A DNA stretch of 64,000 nucleotides from Burkholderiales bacterium (GCA_016790165.1 JAEUPL010000033.1:1-64000), one strand, 5' to 3'. Shown: positions 8,107 to 18,277, counted from the first letter of the stretch. Notes: generated from the letters alone by a model not told the origin. Made by a program: numbers and translations.

Positions 8107-9315
8107 ATGAACCTACCGATTTACATGGACTACAGCGCCACCACGCCGGTGGACCCGCGGGTAGCTGCGAAGATGATCCCGTGGCTGACCGAGCATTTCG
8201 GCAACCCGGCGTCGCGCTCGCATGCCTACGGCTGGGAAGCCGAGGCAGCGGTGGAAGAGGCGCGTGAGCATGTGGCCGCGCTGGTCAATTGCGATGCCAA
8301 GGAGATCGTCTGGACGTCGGGCGCCACCGAGTCGATCAATCTTGCCGTCAAGGGCGCAGCCCAGTTCTACAAGGAGCGCGGCAAGCACCTGATCACGGTA
8401 AAGACCGAGCACAAAGCCACGCTCGATACCATGCGCGAGCTGGAGCGGCAGGGCTTCGAGGTGACGTATCTCGATGTGCAGGAGAACGGCCTGATCGACA
8501 TGAATGCGTTTCAGGCAGCGCTGCGGCCCGACACGATTCTGGTGTCGGTGATGTTCGTCAATAACGAGATTGGCGTGATTCAGCCGATAGCCGAAATCGC
8601 CGAAATCACACGCAGCAAGGGCATCATTTTTCACGTCGACAGCGCGCAGGCAACCGGCAAGGTGGAAATCGACCTGCAGGCGCTCAAGGTCGATCTGATG
8701 AGCTTTTCTGCGCACAAGACCTACGGCCCGAAGGGCATGGGTGCGCTGTTCGTGCGCAAGAAGCCGCGCATCCGCCTTGAGGCACAGATTCACGGTGGCG
8801 GCCACGAGCGCGGCTTTCGCTCGGGCACGCTGGCGACACACCAGATCGTCGGCATGGGCGAAGCGTTCCGCCTCGCCAAAGCTGAAATGAAGACCGAGAA
8901 CGAACGTATCCGCATGCTGCGTGATCGTCTTTACAACGGGCTGAAAGACATTCCCGAGGTGTTCATCAACGGCGACATGGAGCAACGCGTTCCGCACAAC
9001 CTGAACGTGAGCTTCAACTTTGTCGAGGGCGAAAGCCTGATCATGGGCGTGAAGGAAGTGGCGGTGTCATCCGGCTCGGCGTGTACATCGGCGTCGCTGG
9101 AGCCCAGCTACGTGTTGCGCGCCCTCGGCCGCAGTGACGAACTGGCGCACAGCTCAATCCGCATGACGGTCGGTCGCTTCACCACCGAAGCGGAAGTCGA
9201 CAACACCATCGCCACGATGAAACGGACGGTGGAAAAACTGCGCGCCATGAGCCCGTTGTGGGATATGCACCTGGAGGGGATTGACTTATCAACCGTGCAA
9301 TGGGCGGCGCACTAG
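8107..9315 (+). CDS. iscS: Cysteine desulfurase IscS
   Basis: A 402-residue PLP enzyme that takes sulfur from cysteine for Fe-S assembly and tRNA thiolation. The start at 8107 gives the family N-terminus ([13 protein letters not shown]). The PLP lysine is Lys204 ([10 protein letters not shown]) and the persulfide Cys is Cys326 in the mobile loop ([14 protein letters not shown]). The C-terminus ([10 protein letters not shown]...W) is the IscU-docking end typical of group I enzymes. The gene ends 267 bases before iscU, a gap unusually long for this operon and filled by a large inverted repeat. Confidence 0.97.
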   Translation: MNLPIYMDYSATTPVDPRVAAKMIPWLTEHFGNPASRSHAYGWEAEAAVEEAREHVAALVNCDAKEIVWTSGATESINLAVKGAAQFYKERGKHLITVKTEHKATLDTMRELERQGFEVTYLDVQENGLIDMNAFQAALRPDTILVSVMFVNNEIGVIQPIAEIAEITRSKGIIFHVDSAQATGKVEIDLQALKVDLMSFSAHKTYGPKGMGALFVRKKPRIRLEAQIHGGGHERGFRSGTLATHQIVGMGEAFRLAKAEMKTENERIRMLRDRLYNGLKDIPEVFINGDMEQRVPHNLNVSFNFVEGESLIMGVKEVAVSSGSACTSASLEPSYVLRALGRSDELAHSSIRMTVGRFTTEAEVDNTIATMKRTVEKLRAMSPLWDMHLEGIDLSTVQWAAH

Positions 9316-9559
9316 GACGTCGCGCTGCGCGCTAGGACGACGGCCCGCTTCGCGGCCTAGGACGACGCCCTGCCCATTGGGGCGGGCTAGGACGCAAGGT
9401 GAGGCGAGATTATTGAAAAGACTGTTTTTGGAATCGAATTAGAGAGAACGACACTCAAGCAGTAGGAAGTCTGCAATCTGCTCGCGTCCTCGGTGGCAAA
9501 GCCGCCAACGTCCTAGACCGCGAAGCAGGTCGTCGTCCTAGCGCGCAGCGCGTCGTCCT
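9314..9559. repeat. 51-bp inverted repeat around a 144-base centre, iscS-iscU gap
   Basis: The arms 9314-9364 and 9509-9559 are reverse complements at 47 of 51 positions, and three of the four differences still allow G-U pairing in RNA. Each arm is built of small GC palindromes separated by the spacer CTAGGACGAC or its complement; a third, diverged unit lies on the inner side of each arm. The left arm starts in the iscS stop codon. The 144-base centre holds no gene that I can see. In RNA the region would form a very long stem. Confidence 0.9.
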
Positions 9560-9560
9560 C

Positions 9561-9579
9561 AAATTTACGGAGTAAATTT
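9561..9579 (+). promoter_or_regulatory. Small hairpin presenting the iscU ribosome-binding site
   Basis: A perfect 7-bp inverted repeat (AAATTTA / TAAATTT) encloses the loop CGGAG, which contains the Shine-Dalgarno GGAG, ten bases before the iscU ATG. The stem is AT-only, weak, and directly follows the large inverted repeat. Presenting a ribosome site in a loop would favour translation; a regulatory role is inference. Confidence 0.55.
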
Positions 9580-9582
9580 GCA

Positions 9583-9987
9583 ATGGCATACAGCGAAAAA
9601 GTCGTCGACCACTATGAGAATCCCCGCAATGTCGGGTCGTTCGCCAAGGACGAAGCCGATGTGGGTACCGGCATGGTCGGTGCGCCGGCCTGCGGTGATG
9701 TGATGAAACTGCAGATCAAGGTCGGCGCCAACGGCATCATCGAGGATGCGAAGTTCAAGACGTATGGTTGCGGCTCCGCCATTGCATCGTCATCGCTGGT
9801 GACCGAATGGGTCAAAGGCAAAACGCTGGACGAAGCGATGAACCTGAAGAACACGCAGATCGCCGAAGAGCTGGCATTGCCGCCGGTGAAGATTCACTGC
9901 TCGATCCTTGCAGAGGACGCGATCAAGGCTGCCGTGCAAGACTACAAGGCCAAGCACGCGGCCAGCGCCGAAAAGCAATCCGCGTAG
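9583..9987 (+). CDS. iscU: Fe-S scaffold protein IscU
   Basis: A 134-residue scaffold on which [2Fe-2S] clusters are assembled before transfer by HscA/HscB. The three cluster cysteines are Cys37, Cys63 and Cys106. The HscA recognition motif LPPVK is at residues 99-103, just before Cys106. The ATG at 9583 is preceded by GGAG in a hairpin loop. It lies between iscS and iscA, as in the standard isc operon, but with a repeat-filled gap upstream. Confidence 0.97.
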   Translation: MAYSEKVVDHYENPRNVGSFAKDEADVGTGMVGAPACGDVMKLQIKVGANGIIEDAKFKTYGCGSAIASSSLVTEWVKGKTLDEAMNLKNTQIAEELALPPVKIHCSILAEDAIKAAVQDYKAKHAASAEKQSA

Positions 9988-9998
9988 TCAGCCCGCCA

Positions 9999-10019
9999 TT
10001 CGTCATCCGTTTTTCGTCC
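9999..10019 (-). repeat. Heptad repeat arm, three units (iscU-iscA gap)
   Basis: Three 7-base units (TTCGTCA, TCCGTTT, TTCGTCC) occupy the gap between iscU and iscA. It belongs to the same family as the arm between iscR and iscS and lies in the same orientation relative to the operon. The middle unit is degenerate. Confidence 0.6.
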
Positions 10020-10033
10020 TGCGAGTCATCATC

Positions 10034-10357
10034 ATGTCAGTCACCCTCACTCAAGCCGCCGCCAATCACGTGCAGAAGTACATTGCCAAACGCGGCAAGG
10101 GCATCGGCATTCGTCTCGGCGTGAAGACGACGGGATGCTCTGGCCTCGCCTACAAACTGGAGTACGCCGACGAATCGCAGCCCGAAGATCTGGTGTTCGA
10201 GAGTTTCGGCACCAGGGTGCTGATCGACCCCAAAAGTTTTGCGGTGCTCGACGGTACCGAACTTGACTTCCAGCGCGAGGGCCTCAATGAAGGCTTCAAG
10301 TTCAACAACCCGCGCGAGAAAGCCCGCTGCGGCTGCGGTGAATCGTTCACGGTCTAG
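10034..10357 (+). CDS. iscA: Iron-sulfur carrier IscA
   Basis: A 107-residue A-type carrier protein that takes clusters from IscU to apo-enzymes. The three conserved cysteines are Cys35 (TTGCSGLAY) and the C-terminal pair Cys99 and Cys101 (RCGCGESF). The start at 10034 gives the family N-terminus ([13 protein letters not shown]); the open frame upstream is iscU out of frame plus the repeat. It sits eight bases before hscB. Confidence 0.96.
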   Translation: MSVTLTQAAANHVQKYIAKRGKGIGIRLGVKTTGCSGLAYKLEYADESQPEDLVFESFGTRVLIDPKSFAVLDGTELDFQREGLNEGFKFNNPREKARCGCGESFTV

Positions 10358-10365
10358 TTGTCGTA

Positions 10366-10878
10366 GTGAACAGCTTTGCCGAGTTCGGCATTGAACCGAC
10401 GTTTGCCCTTGACCTGAACGCACTTGCGAGCCGGTATCGCGACCTGCAATCCGCCGTCCACCCCGATCGTTTCGCCAACGCCACCGATGCGGAGCAGCGT
10501 GCCGCCATGGCGCGCGCCGTCGAAGTCAACGATGCCTACAACACGCTGAAGGACCCGGTGCGGCGGGCGATGCATTTGTTGTCGCTCAAAGGCATCGACG
10601 CGCTCGCCGCCAGCGACACATCGATGCCAGTCGACTTTTTGATGGAACAGGTTGAGTGGCGTGAAGCCCTCGCCGATGCGCGTTTGAAGGAAGATACGGA
10701 TCGCCTCGACGCGTTGGGCGCCGAGATTGCCAGCATCCTGCGCTCGCTCGGTGACACCTTTGCTGCGGCGTGGCGTGGCGAACACCTCGGCGTGGCCACC
10801 ACGCTCGCGCGCAAGATGCGCTTCATGCAGAAGCTGGGTGAAGAGGTCGATTCCGCATTGTCCGATCTGGAACAATAG
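10366..10878 (+). CDS. hscB: Co-chaperone HscB (J-domain)
   Basis: A 170-residue J-domain protein that delivers IscU to HscA and stimulates its ATPase. It starts with GTG at 10366. The J-domain (about residues 1-75) has the HPD motif in [10 protein letters not shown]. The C-terminal helical part, with the region that contacts IscU, follows. It lies between iscA and hscA with 47 bases to the latter. Confidence 0.95.
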   Translation: MNSFAEFGIEPTFALDLNALASRYRDLQSAVHPDRFANATDAEQRAAMARAVEVNDAYNTLKDPVRRAMHLLSLKGIDALAASDTSMPVDFLMEQVEWREALADARLKEDTDRLDALGAEIASILRSLGDTFAAAWRGEHLGVATTLARKMRFMQKLGEEVDSALSDLEQ

Positions 10879-10925
10879 CCGCCCATCGCCGCCCGCTACA
10901 CAACGAGAATAAGGGAAGACCGCGC

Positions 10926-12815
10926 ATGGCGCTTCTGCAGATTTCTGAACCGAACGAGAGCCCGGAGCCGCACACGCGTCGGCTCGCGGTCGGTATCGAC
11001 CTGGGCACGACGAACTCACTGGTGGCCACGATTCGCAACGCGGTGCCGGAATGCCTGCCGGATGCGGAGGGTCGCAGCATGTTGCCCTCGGCGGTGCGTT
11101 ACGCAGAAGGCGGCGCGATTGAGGTGGGTGCCGCCGCGCTGGCGCATCGCGGCGATGACGCTCTCAATACGATCACGTCGGTCAAACGCTTTATGGGGCG
11201 CAGCGTGGCCGATTTGCGCGGCGACGCCACCGCGCGCTATCAGTTCTCCACGCCAACCGGAGACGGCAAGGGCCAGCTCAAGATCACCACGCGGCAAGGG
11301 GCAATGTCGCCGGTGGAAATCTCTGCGGAGATCCTGCGCACACTGAAAGAGCGTGCGCAGCAGAGCCTCGGTGGCCCGCTCTACGGTGCCGTGATCACCG
11401 TGCCGGCCTACTTCGATGATGCGCAGCGGCAGGCGACCAAGGACGCCGCCAAGCTCGCCGGTCTCAATGTGTTGCGCCTGCTCAACGAGCCAACGGCCGC
11501 CGCTGTCGCCTATGGACTCGACAAGCAGGCCGAAGGCACCTTCCTGATTTATGACCTTGGCGGCGGCACCTTTGACGTGTCGATTCTGCGCTTGTCGCGT
11601 GGCGTGTTTGAAGTGCTGGCCACGGCGGGTGATACGCACCTGGGCGGCGATGATTTCGACGCCGCGCTGGCAAAGTACGCGTTCGACACCTGGGGCCTGA
11701 CGCGCGCGCTCTCACCGACCGGGCAAGCCAACCTGCACGCCGCCGCGCGCGCCGCGAAGGAGCGGCTCACCAGCGCCCACACCGCAACGATCAAGGTCAA
11801 CTGGGGCTGTGGGTTTGACAGCTCGCTGGACGTTGCCCGCGAGCAATTCACGACGCTGACGCAGCCGCTCGTGGACCGCACGCTCACCGCCGTGAAGCGG
11901 GCGCTGCGCGACGCCAAGGTCAAGTCTGACGACATCGACGGCGTTGTGCTGGTCGGTGGCGCAACGCGCATGCCGCATGTGCGTGCCGCACTGGAGGCAC
12001 ATTTCGGTAAGCCACCACTCGCCGACATGAACCCAGACGAGGTGGTCGCGCTCGGCGCTGCGATTCAGGCTGACCAGCTCGCGGGCAACGGGAAGAGCGG
12101 TGACGAGCATTTGCTGCTGGACGTGATCCCGCTGTCGCTCGGGCTGGAAACGATGGGTGGCCTGGTTGAAAAAATCATCCCGCGCAACGCCACGATTCCG
12201 GCCGCGAAGGCGCAGGAGTTCACCACCTTCAAGGACGGCCAGACGGCGATGGCGCTGCATGTGGTGCAGGGCGAACGTGAGCTCGTGGCCGATTGCCGTT
12301 CGCTGGCCCGCTTCGAATTGCGCGGCATTCCGCCGATGGTGGCGGGCGCCGCGCGCATTCGTGTCACCTTTCAGGTGGACGCCGATGGTCTGTTGTCTGT
12401 GAGTGCGACCGAAACCACCAGCAACGTGCGCGCCGACATCGTCGTCAAGCCGAGTTACGGTCTGGGTGACGGCGAGATTGCCAGCATGTTGCAGAGCGCA
12501 TTTGCGGCGGCCGGCAGCGATATGCAGGCGCGCGCGCTGGCGGAAGCCCGTGTCGACGCGACTGCGCTGATCGGGGCATTGGGCGCCGCCGTTGAGGTGG
12601 ATCGCGCGCTGCTGAGCGACGCGGAGCACGCCGCGCTGGTCTCGCAAATCGCCCATCTGCGGCAACTCGCCGACGGCAGCGACCACCGAGCCATTGTGCG
12701 CGCCACCGAGGCGCTCAACATGGCGAGTACCGAGTTCGCCGGTCGCCGCATGGACCGCGCCGTGCGCGAGGCGCTGGCCGGGCGACGTATCGACAGCATT
12801 GAGAAGATGGTTTGA
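10926..12815 (+). CDS. hscA: Hsp70-type chaperone HscA
   Basis: A 629-residue specialised Hsp70 that uses ATP to release the cluster from IscU. The nucleotide-binding domain opens with [12 protein letters not shown] and has [14 protein letters not shown] and [14 protein letters not shown]. The substrate domain follows from about residue 390 ([17 protein letters not shown]). The partner motif LPPVK is present in IscU upstream. Its stop is five bases before the ferredoxin start. Confidence 0.97.
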   Translation: MALLQISEPNESPEPHTRRLAVGIDLGTTNSLVATIRNAVPECLPDAEGRSMLPSAVRYAEGGAIEVGAAALAHRGDDALNTITSVKRFMGRSVADLRGDATARYQFSTPTGDGKGQLKITTRQGAMSPVEISAEILRTLKERAQQSLGGPLYGAVITVPAYFDDAQRQATKDAAKLAGLNVLRLLNEPTAAAVAYGLDKQAEGTFLIYDLGGGTFDVSILRLSRGVFEVLATAGDTHLGGDDFDAALAKYAFDTWGLTRALSPTGQANLHAAARAAKERLTSAHTATIKVNWGCGFDSSLDVAREQFTTLTQPLVDRTLTAVKRALRDAKVKSDDIDGVVLVGGATRMPHVRAALEAHFGKPPLADMNPDEVVALGAAIQADQLAGNGKSGDEHLLLDVIPLSLGLETMGGLVEKIIPRNATIPAAKAQEFTTFKDGQTAMALHVVQGERELVADCRSLARFELRGIPPMVAGAARIRVTFQVDADGLLSVSATETTSNVRADIVVKPSYGLGDGEIASMLQSAFAAAGSDMQARALAEARVDATALIGALGAAVEVDRALLSDAEHAALVSQIAHLRQLADGSDHRAIVRATEALNMASTEFAGRRMDRAVREALAGRRIDSIEKMV

Positions 12816-12820
12816 CCGCG

Positions 12821-13159
12821 ATGGCCACGATCAAAGTTTTGCCGCACCCCGAGCTCTGTCCGGACGGCGTTACGTTCACCCCGACAACGGGCGTCACACT
12901 GTGCACCGCACTGCTCGACGCCAACATCGGCATTGAGCACGCCTGCGATCAGTCGCTCGCGTGCACGACCTGCCACGTCATCATCCGCGACGGCTTTGCC
13001 AAAACCGGTGAGATGAGTGAGGACGAGGAGGACCTGCTCGACCGCGCCTGGGGACTGACCAGCGTGTCGCGCCTTTCTTGCCAGGTGAAAGTGGGAGATG
13101 CCGACCTGACCGTTGAGTTGCCGAAATACACCATCAACCACGCGCGGGAGAACCACTGA
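12821..13159 (+). CDS. fdx: [2Fe-2S] ferredoxin, isc type
   Basis: A 112-residue adrenodoxin-type ferredoxin that supplies electrons for cluster assembly. The ligands are Cys42, Cys48, Cys51 and Cys87 (C-x5-C-x2-C ... C). The ATG at 12821 is used; a TTG at 12812 overlapping hscA would add three residues. The stop overlaps the iscX start (ATGA), indicating translational coupling. Confidence 0.95.
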   Translation: MATIKVLPHPELCPDGVTFTPTTGVTLCTALLDANIGIEHACDQSLACTTCHVIIRDGFAKTGEMSEDEEDLLDRAWGLTSVSRLSCQVKVGDADLTVELPKYTINHARENH

Positions 13160-13368
13160 TGCCAGCGCAAGCCCTGAAGTGGACCGATTCGCTCGAGATT
13201 GCCATTCAACTCTCGGAAGCGCATCCCGACGTCGACCCGGCGCAGCTGCGATTCACCGCACTGATGAAGATGGTGCTCGCGCTGCCCGGATTTTCGGATG
13301 ACCCGAAGCATTGCGGCGAACGCATTCTCGAAGCGATTCAGCAAGCCTGGATTGACGAGGTCGCCTAG
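13159..13368 (+). CDS. iscX: Fe-S assembly protein IscX
   Basis: A 69-residue acidic protein of the IscX/YfhJ family, which binds IscS and iron and modulates cluster assembly. It shows the family pattern: LKWTDSLEIAIQL near the N-terminus, then HPDVDP, a central LRFT, and LEAIQQAWIDE at the end. It is the last gene of the isc cluster. The following 246 bases hold only weak palindromes and no clear terminator. Confidence 0.95.
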   Translation: MPAQALKWTDSLEIAIQLSEAHPDVDPAQLRFTALMKMVLALPGFSDDPKHCGERILEAIQQAWIDEVA

Positions 13369-13614
13369 CAGCTTTTTCGGTGCGGCGGCCTAGCTACGGT
13401 GCTTCGCGCCTATATTTGCGCAAAGTCGACATGACAAAAAATTGGTACAGAAGCCCCGATAAACCGTCGATAGCTCGGGAAAGTTGTATCGACTGCGTAC
13501 CTGTTCCGTTCGCGTCCGGTAACACCATGTAACTTGCCCGGTGGGCCGTGCGGCTGGAGAATCGCGCAAACCAAATATTTCCGGCAGAAACGAGGTGCCG
13601 GACGAGGGGTAGTC

Positions 13615-15653
13615 ATGATGCACGGCCGCGTCAACCGAATTGTCTCGCCAGCTGTCGTAGCGTTCTGCGTCGGTATGTTCGCGGGTGCCGTCCATGCGGC
13701 GTACACCATCACCGGCGGCCCAGGGCCGGCGCCATTGAACGCGACGACACCGAATGCCGACTACGCCGACCTGGACAGCATCATGACGCAGTTCATGCAG
13801 AACGCCAATGTGCCGAATGCGACGCTCGCGGTTGGATACCAGGGCAAGTTGATTTTCTCTCGTGGGTACACGGCAAGCACGGCGGAACGGCCCCTGCAGA
13901 CGGGTGTCACCACTGCTCCCCCCACGACAAACACCTACGACGAACCGCCGTACGTGACCACTCAGGTGGGCACTCGCTTCCGCGTGGCGAGCCTCTCGAA
14001 ATTCATCACCGGCCTTGCAGTGCAGCAGTTGGTGCTTGACGGCAAGGTGGCGCTCAGCGACAGTGCGTACACCATCCTGCGCGAAGGCGCGACGGTGACA
14101 CCGTTTGACGCGGCACCGGCGGACGCCCGGATGCTGAACGTGACAGTGGCGCATCTGCTGAATCACGAGGCGGGTTTTGATCGCGACTGCGTTATCTACC
14201 CACCCCCTTGAATTGCCACCCAGCTGGGCAACCGGCCGACATCGTCAACTACTCCGACCCGATCTCGGCCGTGAAACCGTGGCCCTATCCCTACAACGCC
14301 GCAACGCTGCAAGAGTGGGTGAAGTCCTGCAAGCGCCATCTCGAGCTCGACTTGCCGCGGCGCCTGCTGCACTACACACCCGGCTCGCCACCGCCGCAGA
14401 ACGCCGACTACTACCAGTACTACACGAACCTCGCCTACTGCTGGGCGACCCGAATCGTGGAGATCCAGTCTGGCATGCCGTACGAGGACTACGTCCGGCA
14501 AAAGGTGCTCGAGCCGTTGGGGATGAATCTGCCGCGCCTGGTCACCGCCGATATGCGGGACCGTTGGTACGCAGGCGACACCGCAAACGCCGAGGTGGCA
14601 ACTTACTACGATCAGCCGGTCAGCATCGACAGCAACGCGACCTTGACCTATATCTGGTGCGCGGTCTACGCGCGTGCGCCGTACTCGCCTTGCGTCGTTC
14701 CCCGTACCCTCGATCGGTCGCTCTATGACGCCGCAGGGGCAGGCGGTTGGGTGTTTTCAGCCCCCGAATACCTGCGGTTGATGCTGTCTGCGAAGGACCG
14801 AACCCGCGGGCCGCATTTACTGGATTTCCCGGGCTCGAACGTCACCGGCTCGGATGCCCTGTACCAGGCCGGTCCGGTGGTGGAAGCCGCCAACCCGGCG
14901 AATTCCTACATCGGCGGTCGATACACGATCGGCGTGTATACCGACGAGTATGCGGGGTCGGTGCCGGGTACCAACATCAGTCACAGCGGAAGTTATCCCG
15001 GTGTGCGCGCCACGTTCCAGTTCAACCGCCGCGGTTGGTCGTTTGTGGTGCTGCTCAACACCAATCCTGAGTGGGGGCTGCCCGGCAACGAGCGATCGTG
15101 TGCGACCGCAACGACGACGCGGGTCAAATATTGGTGCTTGTTGCGAGGTAATTCAGTGACGGGTATCACTACGGGGGTCAATAACTCTCTCCCCAACCAG
15201 TTGACCGCGATGTACAACGACAGTGCGAAACGAAACACGATGGCCAGCGCGGCGGACCTCTGGGTGAATCAGACCGCCTTGCCTTGCAATCTTGACGTCA
15301 ACGGCGCGGGCAATGGCGTGCGCAATGGTGTGGCCGATGGCCTCATGATCCTGCGTGCAATGCAGGGCGGACGAGGCGCCGCCATCGCGAGCGGTGCCAG
15401 TGGCAGCACATCCGCGGCAACCACGAGCTACGACCGTGCCGAGAAGAACGCGCGGGACCTCGTCAGCACCAAAGTGGTTGACGTGGATGGGGACGGTACC
15501 GTCAACCCGGCGGTTGATGGCGTGCTGTTGCTGCGTGCGATGCTCGGTTTGAAAGGCACGGCGGTGACGTCGGGCTTAACGATTCCAGGGCCGCGCAATA
15601 CTTGGTCGGCCGTACAGAGCTATCTGAATTCGACGTGCGCCAGTGCGTTTTGA
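13615..15653 (+). pseudogene. Secreted serine hydrolase (beta-lactamase-like) with dockerin-like C-terminus, frameshifted
   Basis: Two overlapping frames, 13615-14211 and 14208-15653, are together one protein of the serine beta-lactamase/PBP-like (class C) hydrolase superfamily. The first has a signal peptide (ending VHA) and the SxxK motif SLSK (Ser126, Lys129). The second has a YxN-type motif (YYTN, near 14420) and an HSG box (near 14982). The break is in a C-run at 14203-14207; one extra C gives an uninterrupted frame, so this is a recent frameshift or a sequencing error. Residues encoded from 15286 to the end form two EF-hand-like loops (one is DVDGDGTVNPAVDG), each followed by LxLRAM and bracketed by a leading and a final Cys. 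That module recurs in the next two genes. GAGG at 13604-13607 precedes the start. Confidence 0.75.
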
Positions 15654-15853
15654 CATTGCTCGGACGCTGGCTCCCAACCGCGGCGCGCGAGGGCTGCGGC
15701 TCGGCAGCAACTCCCACCAGAACAGGTGGGGCTAACTTCGCGTGCGCTCTCTACATTCGCTTGCACGGTGCGGGGCATCATCGGCACGCGTCCATCGACG
15801 TGCTTCTGACGCGCTTCCGGCCATCGTAGTTCAACACCGATGCAAGGGGATGT

Positions 15854-18277
15854 ATGAAACACCGAATCTTGGCCGAGCGCAAACGCATGGGCGCGCTCTT
15901 GAGGGGCTTCGTGACCATGGGTGCACTGGCCATCGCTACCTGCGCTGGTGCGGCAACAATCACCGTGAACAGCCTGCTGGACGACGTATTCGTCAGTGCC
16001 GCAGGTGCCACATTCTCTGATGCCGCCTACACAGTGGGGGTGTCGCCGACCTACTGCACGTTGCGCATGGCGCTGGCGGCAGCTAACCTGGACCTGGCTG
16101 TTGGCGGCTGCACGGCCGGAGCAGGAGCTGACGTGGTGGACATCCCAATAACAGGCACCATCGAACTAGCAAATCAGTCGATGGAGCCAGCGCCCGTTCC
16201 GCCGTCGGCGAGCCCCTCGTGGTTGTTGTTCGCCTCCAATGCCGTCACGATTCAAGGGCCAGTGAGCGGTACGCTTGTTGTGAGTGGTGCATCCGCCGGT
16301 CTTGCCTCCGGCAAGCGGATACTCGTCATGAGCAACGGGAGTGCGACGTCCGATGTGGCGATGGCGATCAGCCGGATTCGATTCGAAAAAGGGCGCAGTG
16401 TCGGCGGTTCGGGTGGGTGCGTGTTTTCGCGCGAAAGCCTGACGTTGACTGACGTGGTGTTTGATCGATGCGAGAGCGTTGGCGTCGCCCCGACGAGTGG
16501 CGGCTTCGGTGGCGCACTCGGAGTATTCGAAACGAACGCAGCCGGCAATATGCGCCCGAATGTCACGCTAACCCGAGTGAAGGCGTATGGAAACCGCGTG
16601 GTGCGCGGTACGCGTACCACGCGCACCGAAGGAGGCTTCGCGACACTCGGCGGTGGCGGCGCCAACTGGGGAGGTGCGATCACGATCACTGAGGGAGAAT
16701 TCATTACGAACTCGGCAGAACGCTATGGCGCACTCTTTATCGCCGGCGTCACCTCGGTCACGATGACTGACACCCTCACGTCCGGCAATCACGCCACAGG
16801 TATCGCGAGTGAGTCCGCTGGCCGCCAAGGCGGCTTCGGCATCGTAGGCGTGGATGGCAACGTCAACATCACGGGCGGCGGTGTTTCAGGTAACGTCGCG
16901 AACGACTCGCGGGCCGGATTCTCTGTATTCACGGTCGGCGGGACGGTCACCATTTCCGACGTCATCGTCTTCGGCAACCTCGCGCTGGCGGCCAACGTGG
17001 GCGGATTCGAAGTGTCCACCGATGAGTTCAACCCGGTGTCGCCGTTCAATTGCTTGAACACAAAGAAGAACGCGGTAAACATTTCCAACGTCGCAGTGCG
17101 CGGCAACATCGCGACTACCGACGCGGGCGGGATGCGCTTGTTCTGTAGCGGGGCGGTCACTCTGACCAATGTCGCATTGGAGGCTAACGAAGTGCAGGGA
17201 AGCAATGTCGTTGGCGTCAACAGCGGTAATGGGGCCGCGAACATTTTCGACAACACCTCGGTGAACTGGTCCAACAGCACTATTTCTGGCAACAAGACAT
17301 TCGCCAGCCTTGATCCGAACACCAGTGGTTTTGGCATGGTGCGCGTTTTCAACAATGGCAGTTTCGTGGGCGACCGATTGGTGGTGAAGGGCAATTGGGT
17401 TCGTCGCAACGAAGGCGGCATGTCGCTTCGCGCCGGGGCGAGTGGCCAAACGATCACGATCACGAATTCCTCGTTCTATGACAACCGCGCTGAGTTCGCG
17501 ACCGCACTATGGTTGCAAGGCCCTGGCGTTTTCACCTTCCAGAACACGACCATTGCTGGAAACTCAAGTACGACCAATGTCGGCGGCGGCGCAGTTGGAA
17601 TCAATGGCTGGGTCGCGCCCGGTCAGGTGAGCAGTTTGACGCTTGAAAATGTCACCATCGCCAGGAACGGCCCGAACGACAGCGCGTTCGGCGATGGTGG
17701 CTTCGGGGCGGGATTGGCACCGAACTTCACGTTAAATGTGAAGAACACCATCCTTGGCCAACATCGCTTTGGGGTTGGACCTGTGGCTTTCCTGACCGGC
17801 GGCTCGGGCTACACCTACAACTTCCAGAATAGCTTGATTGAGGGGGGCACCGTTCCATCGGGCATCTGTGGCGTAAATAACGTGACTTGTAATGTAGATG
17901 CCAAACTCGAAAGTCTCACCAACGCAGGTGGGGACACGATGGTTATTCCGCTTCGTGCGGGTAGCCCAGCGCTCGATACCGGCGCGACGACAACGCTCAC
18001 CACCGATCAGCGTGGCGGCACCTTCGCCCGCGTCATTGGCCCGGCCCCGGACATGGGCGCTTATGAGTCGCCCGCGTTGACGGCTGCGCTTCCTTGCAAA
18101 CTGGATATGGACGGCGACAACGTGGTGAGCGCCACGAAAGAGGGCTTGGTGCTGCTTCGCGCGATGTTGGGCTTCTCGGAAGTGAATGCGGTGGCCAATT
18201 CGGGCATCACGCAGTCGCAATGGAACGCCACTCGGACCAATCTCAACGCCAACTGTGGCACCAGCTTCGCGCCGTGA
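15854..18277 (+). CDS. Secreted parallel beta-helix protein with dockerin-like C-terminus
   Basis: An 807-residue exported protein. After a signal peptide (about residues 1-34) comes a CSLREA-like motif (YCTLRMALAAANLD), then about 600 residues of Asn/Gly/Thr-rich repeats typical of right-handed beta-helices (ITNSSFYDNRA, FQNTTIAGNSS, LENVTIARNG), ending in DMGAYES, the usual close of 'choice-of-anchor Q' regions. The last 60 residues are a dockerin-like module: Cys, LDMDGDNVV, EGLVLLRAMLG, and a final Cys in NCGTSFAP. One EF-hand-like loop is visible, against two in the neighbours. The start is supported by AGGGGA eight bases upstream. An adhesin, or a carbohydrate-binding or -cleaving role, is possible; no catalytic motif is recognised. 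Confidence 0.85.
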   Translation: MKHRILAERKRMGALLRGFVTMGALAIATCAGAATITVNSLLDDVFVSAAGATFSDAAYTVGVSPTYCTLRMALAAANLDLAVGGCTAGAGADVVDIPITGTIELANQSMEPAPVPPSASPSWLLFASNAVTIQGPVSGTLVVSGASAGLASGKRILVMSNGSATSDVAMAISRIRFEKGRSVGGSGGCVFSRESLTLTDVVFDRCESVGVAPTSGGFGGALGVFETNAAGNMRPNVTLTRVKAYGNRVVRGTRTTRTEGGFATLGGGGANWGGAITITEGEFITNSAERYGALFIAGVTSVTMTDTLTSGNHATGIASESAGRQGGFGIVGVDGNVNITGGGVSGNVANDSRAGFSVFTVGGTVTISDVIVFGNLALAANVGGFEVSTDEFNPVSPFNCLNTKKNAVNISNVAVRGNIATTDAGGMRLFCSGAVTLTNVALEANEVQGSNVVGVNSGNGAANIFDNTSVNWSNSTISGNKTFASLDPNTSGFGMVRVFNNGSFVGDRLVVKGNWVRRNEGGMSLRAGASGQTITITNSSFYDNRAEFATALWLQGPGVFTFQNTTIAGNSSTTNVGGGAVGINGWVAPGQVSSLTLENVTIARNGPNDSAFGDGGFGAGLAPNFTLNVKNTILGQHRFGVGPVAFLTGGSGYTYNFQNSLIEGGTVPSGICGVNNVTCNVDAKLESLTNAGGDTMVIPLRAGSPALDTGATTTLTTDQRGGTFARVIGPAPDMGAYESPALTAALPCKLDMDGDNVVSATKEGLVLLRAMLGFSEVNAVANSGITQSQWNATRTNLNANCGTSFAP

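Noticed and set aside
11712-12686. A 324-residue minus-strand open frame inside hscA
   Set aside because: Shadow of hscA; composition is Arg/His/Gln-rich and unlike real proteins.
15850-18277. Autotransporter from the beta-helix protein
   Set aside because: There is no C-terminal beta-barrel; the protein ends in a dockerin-like module.
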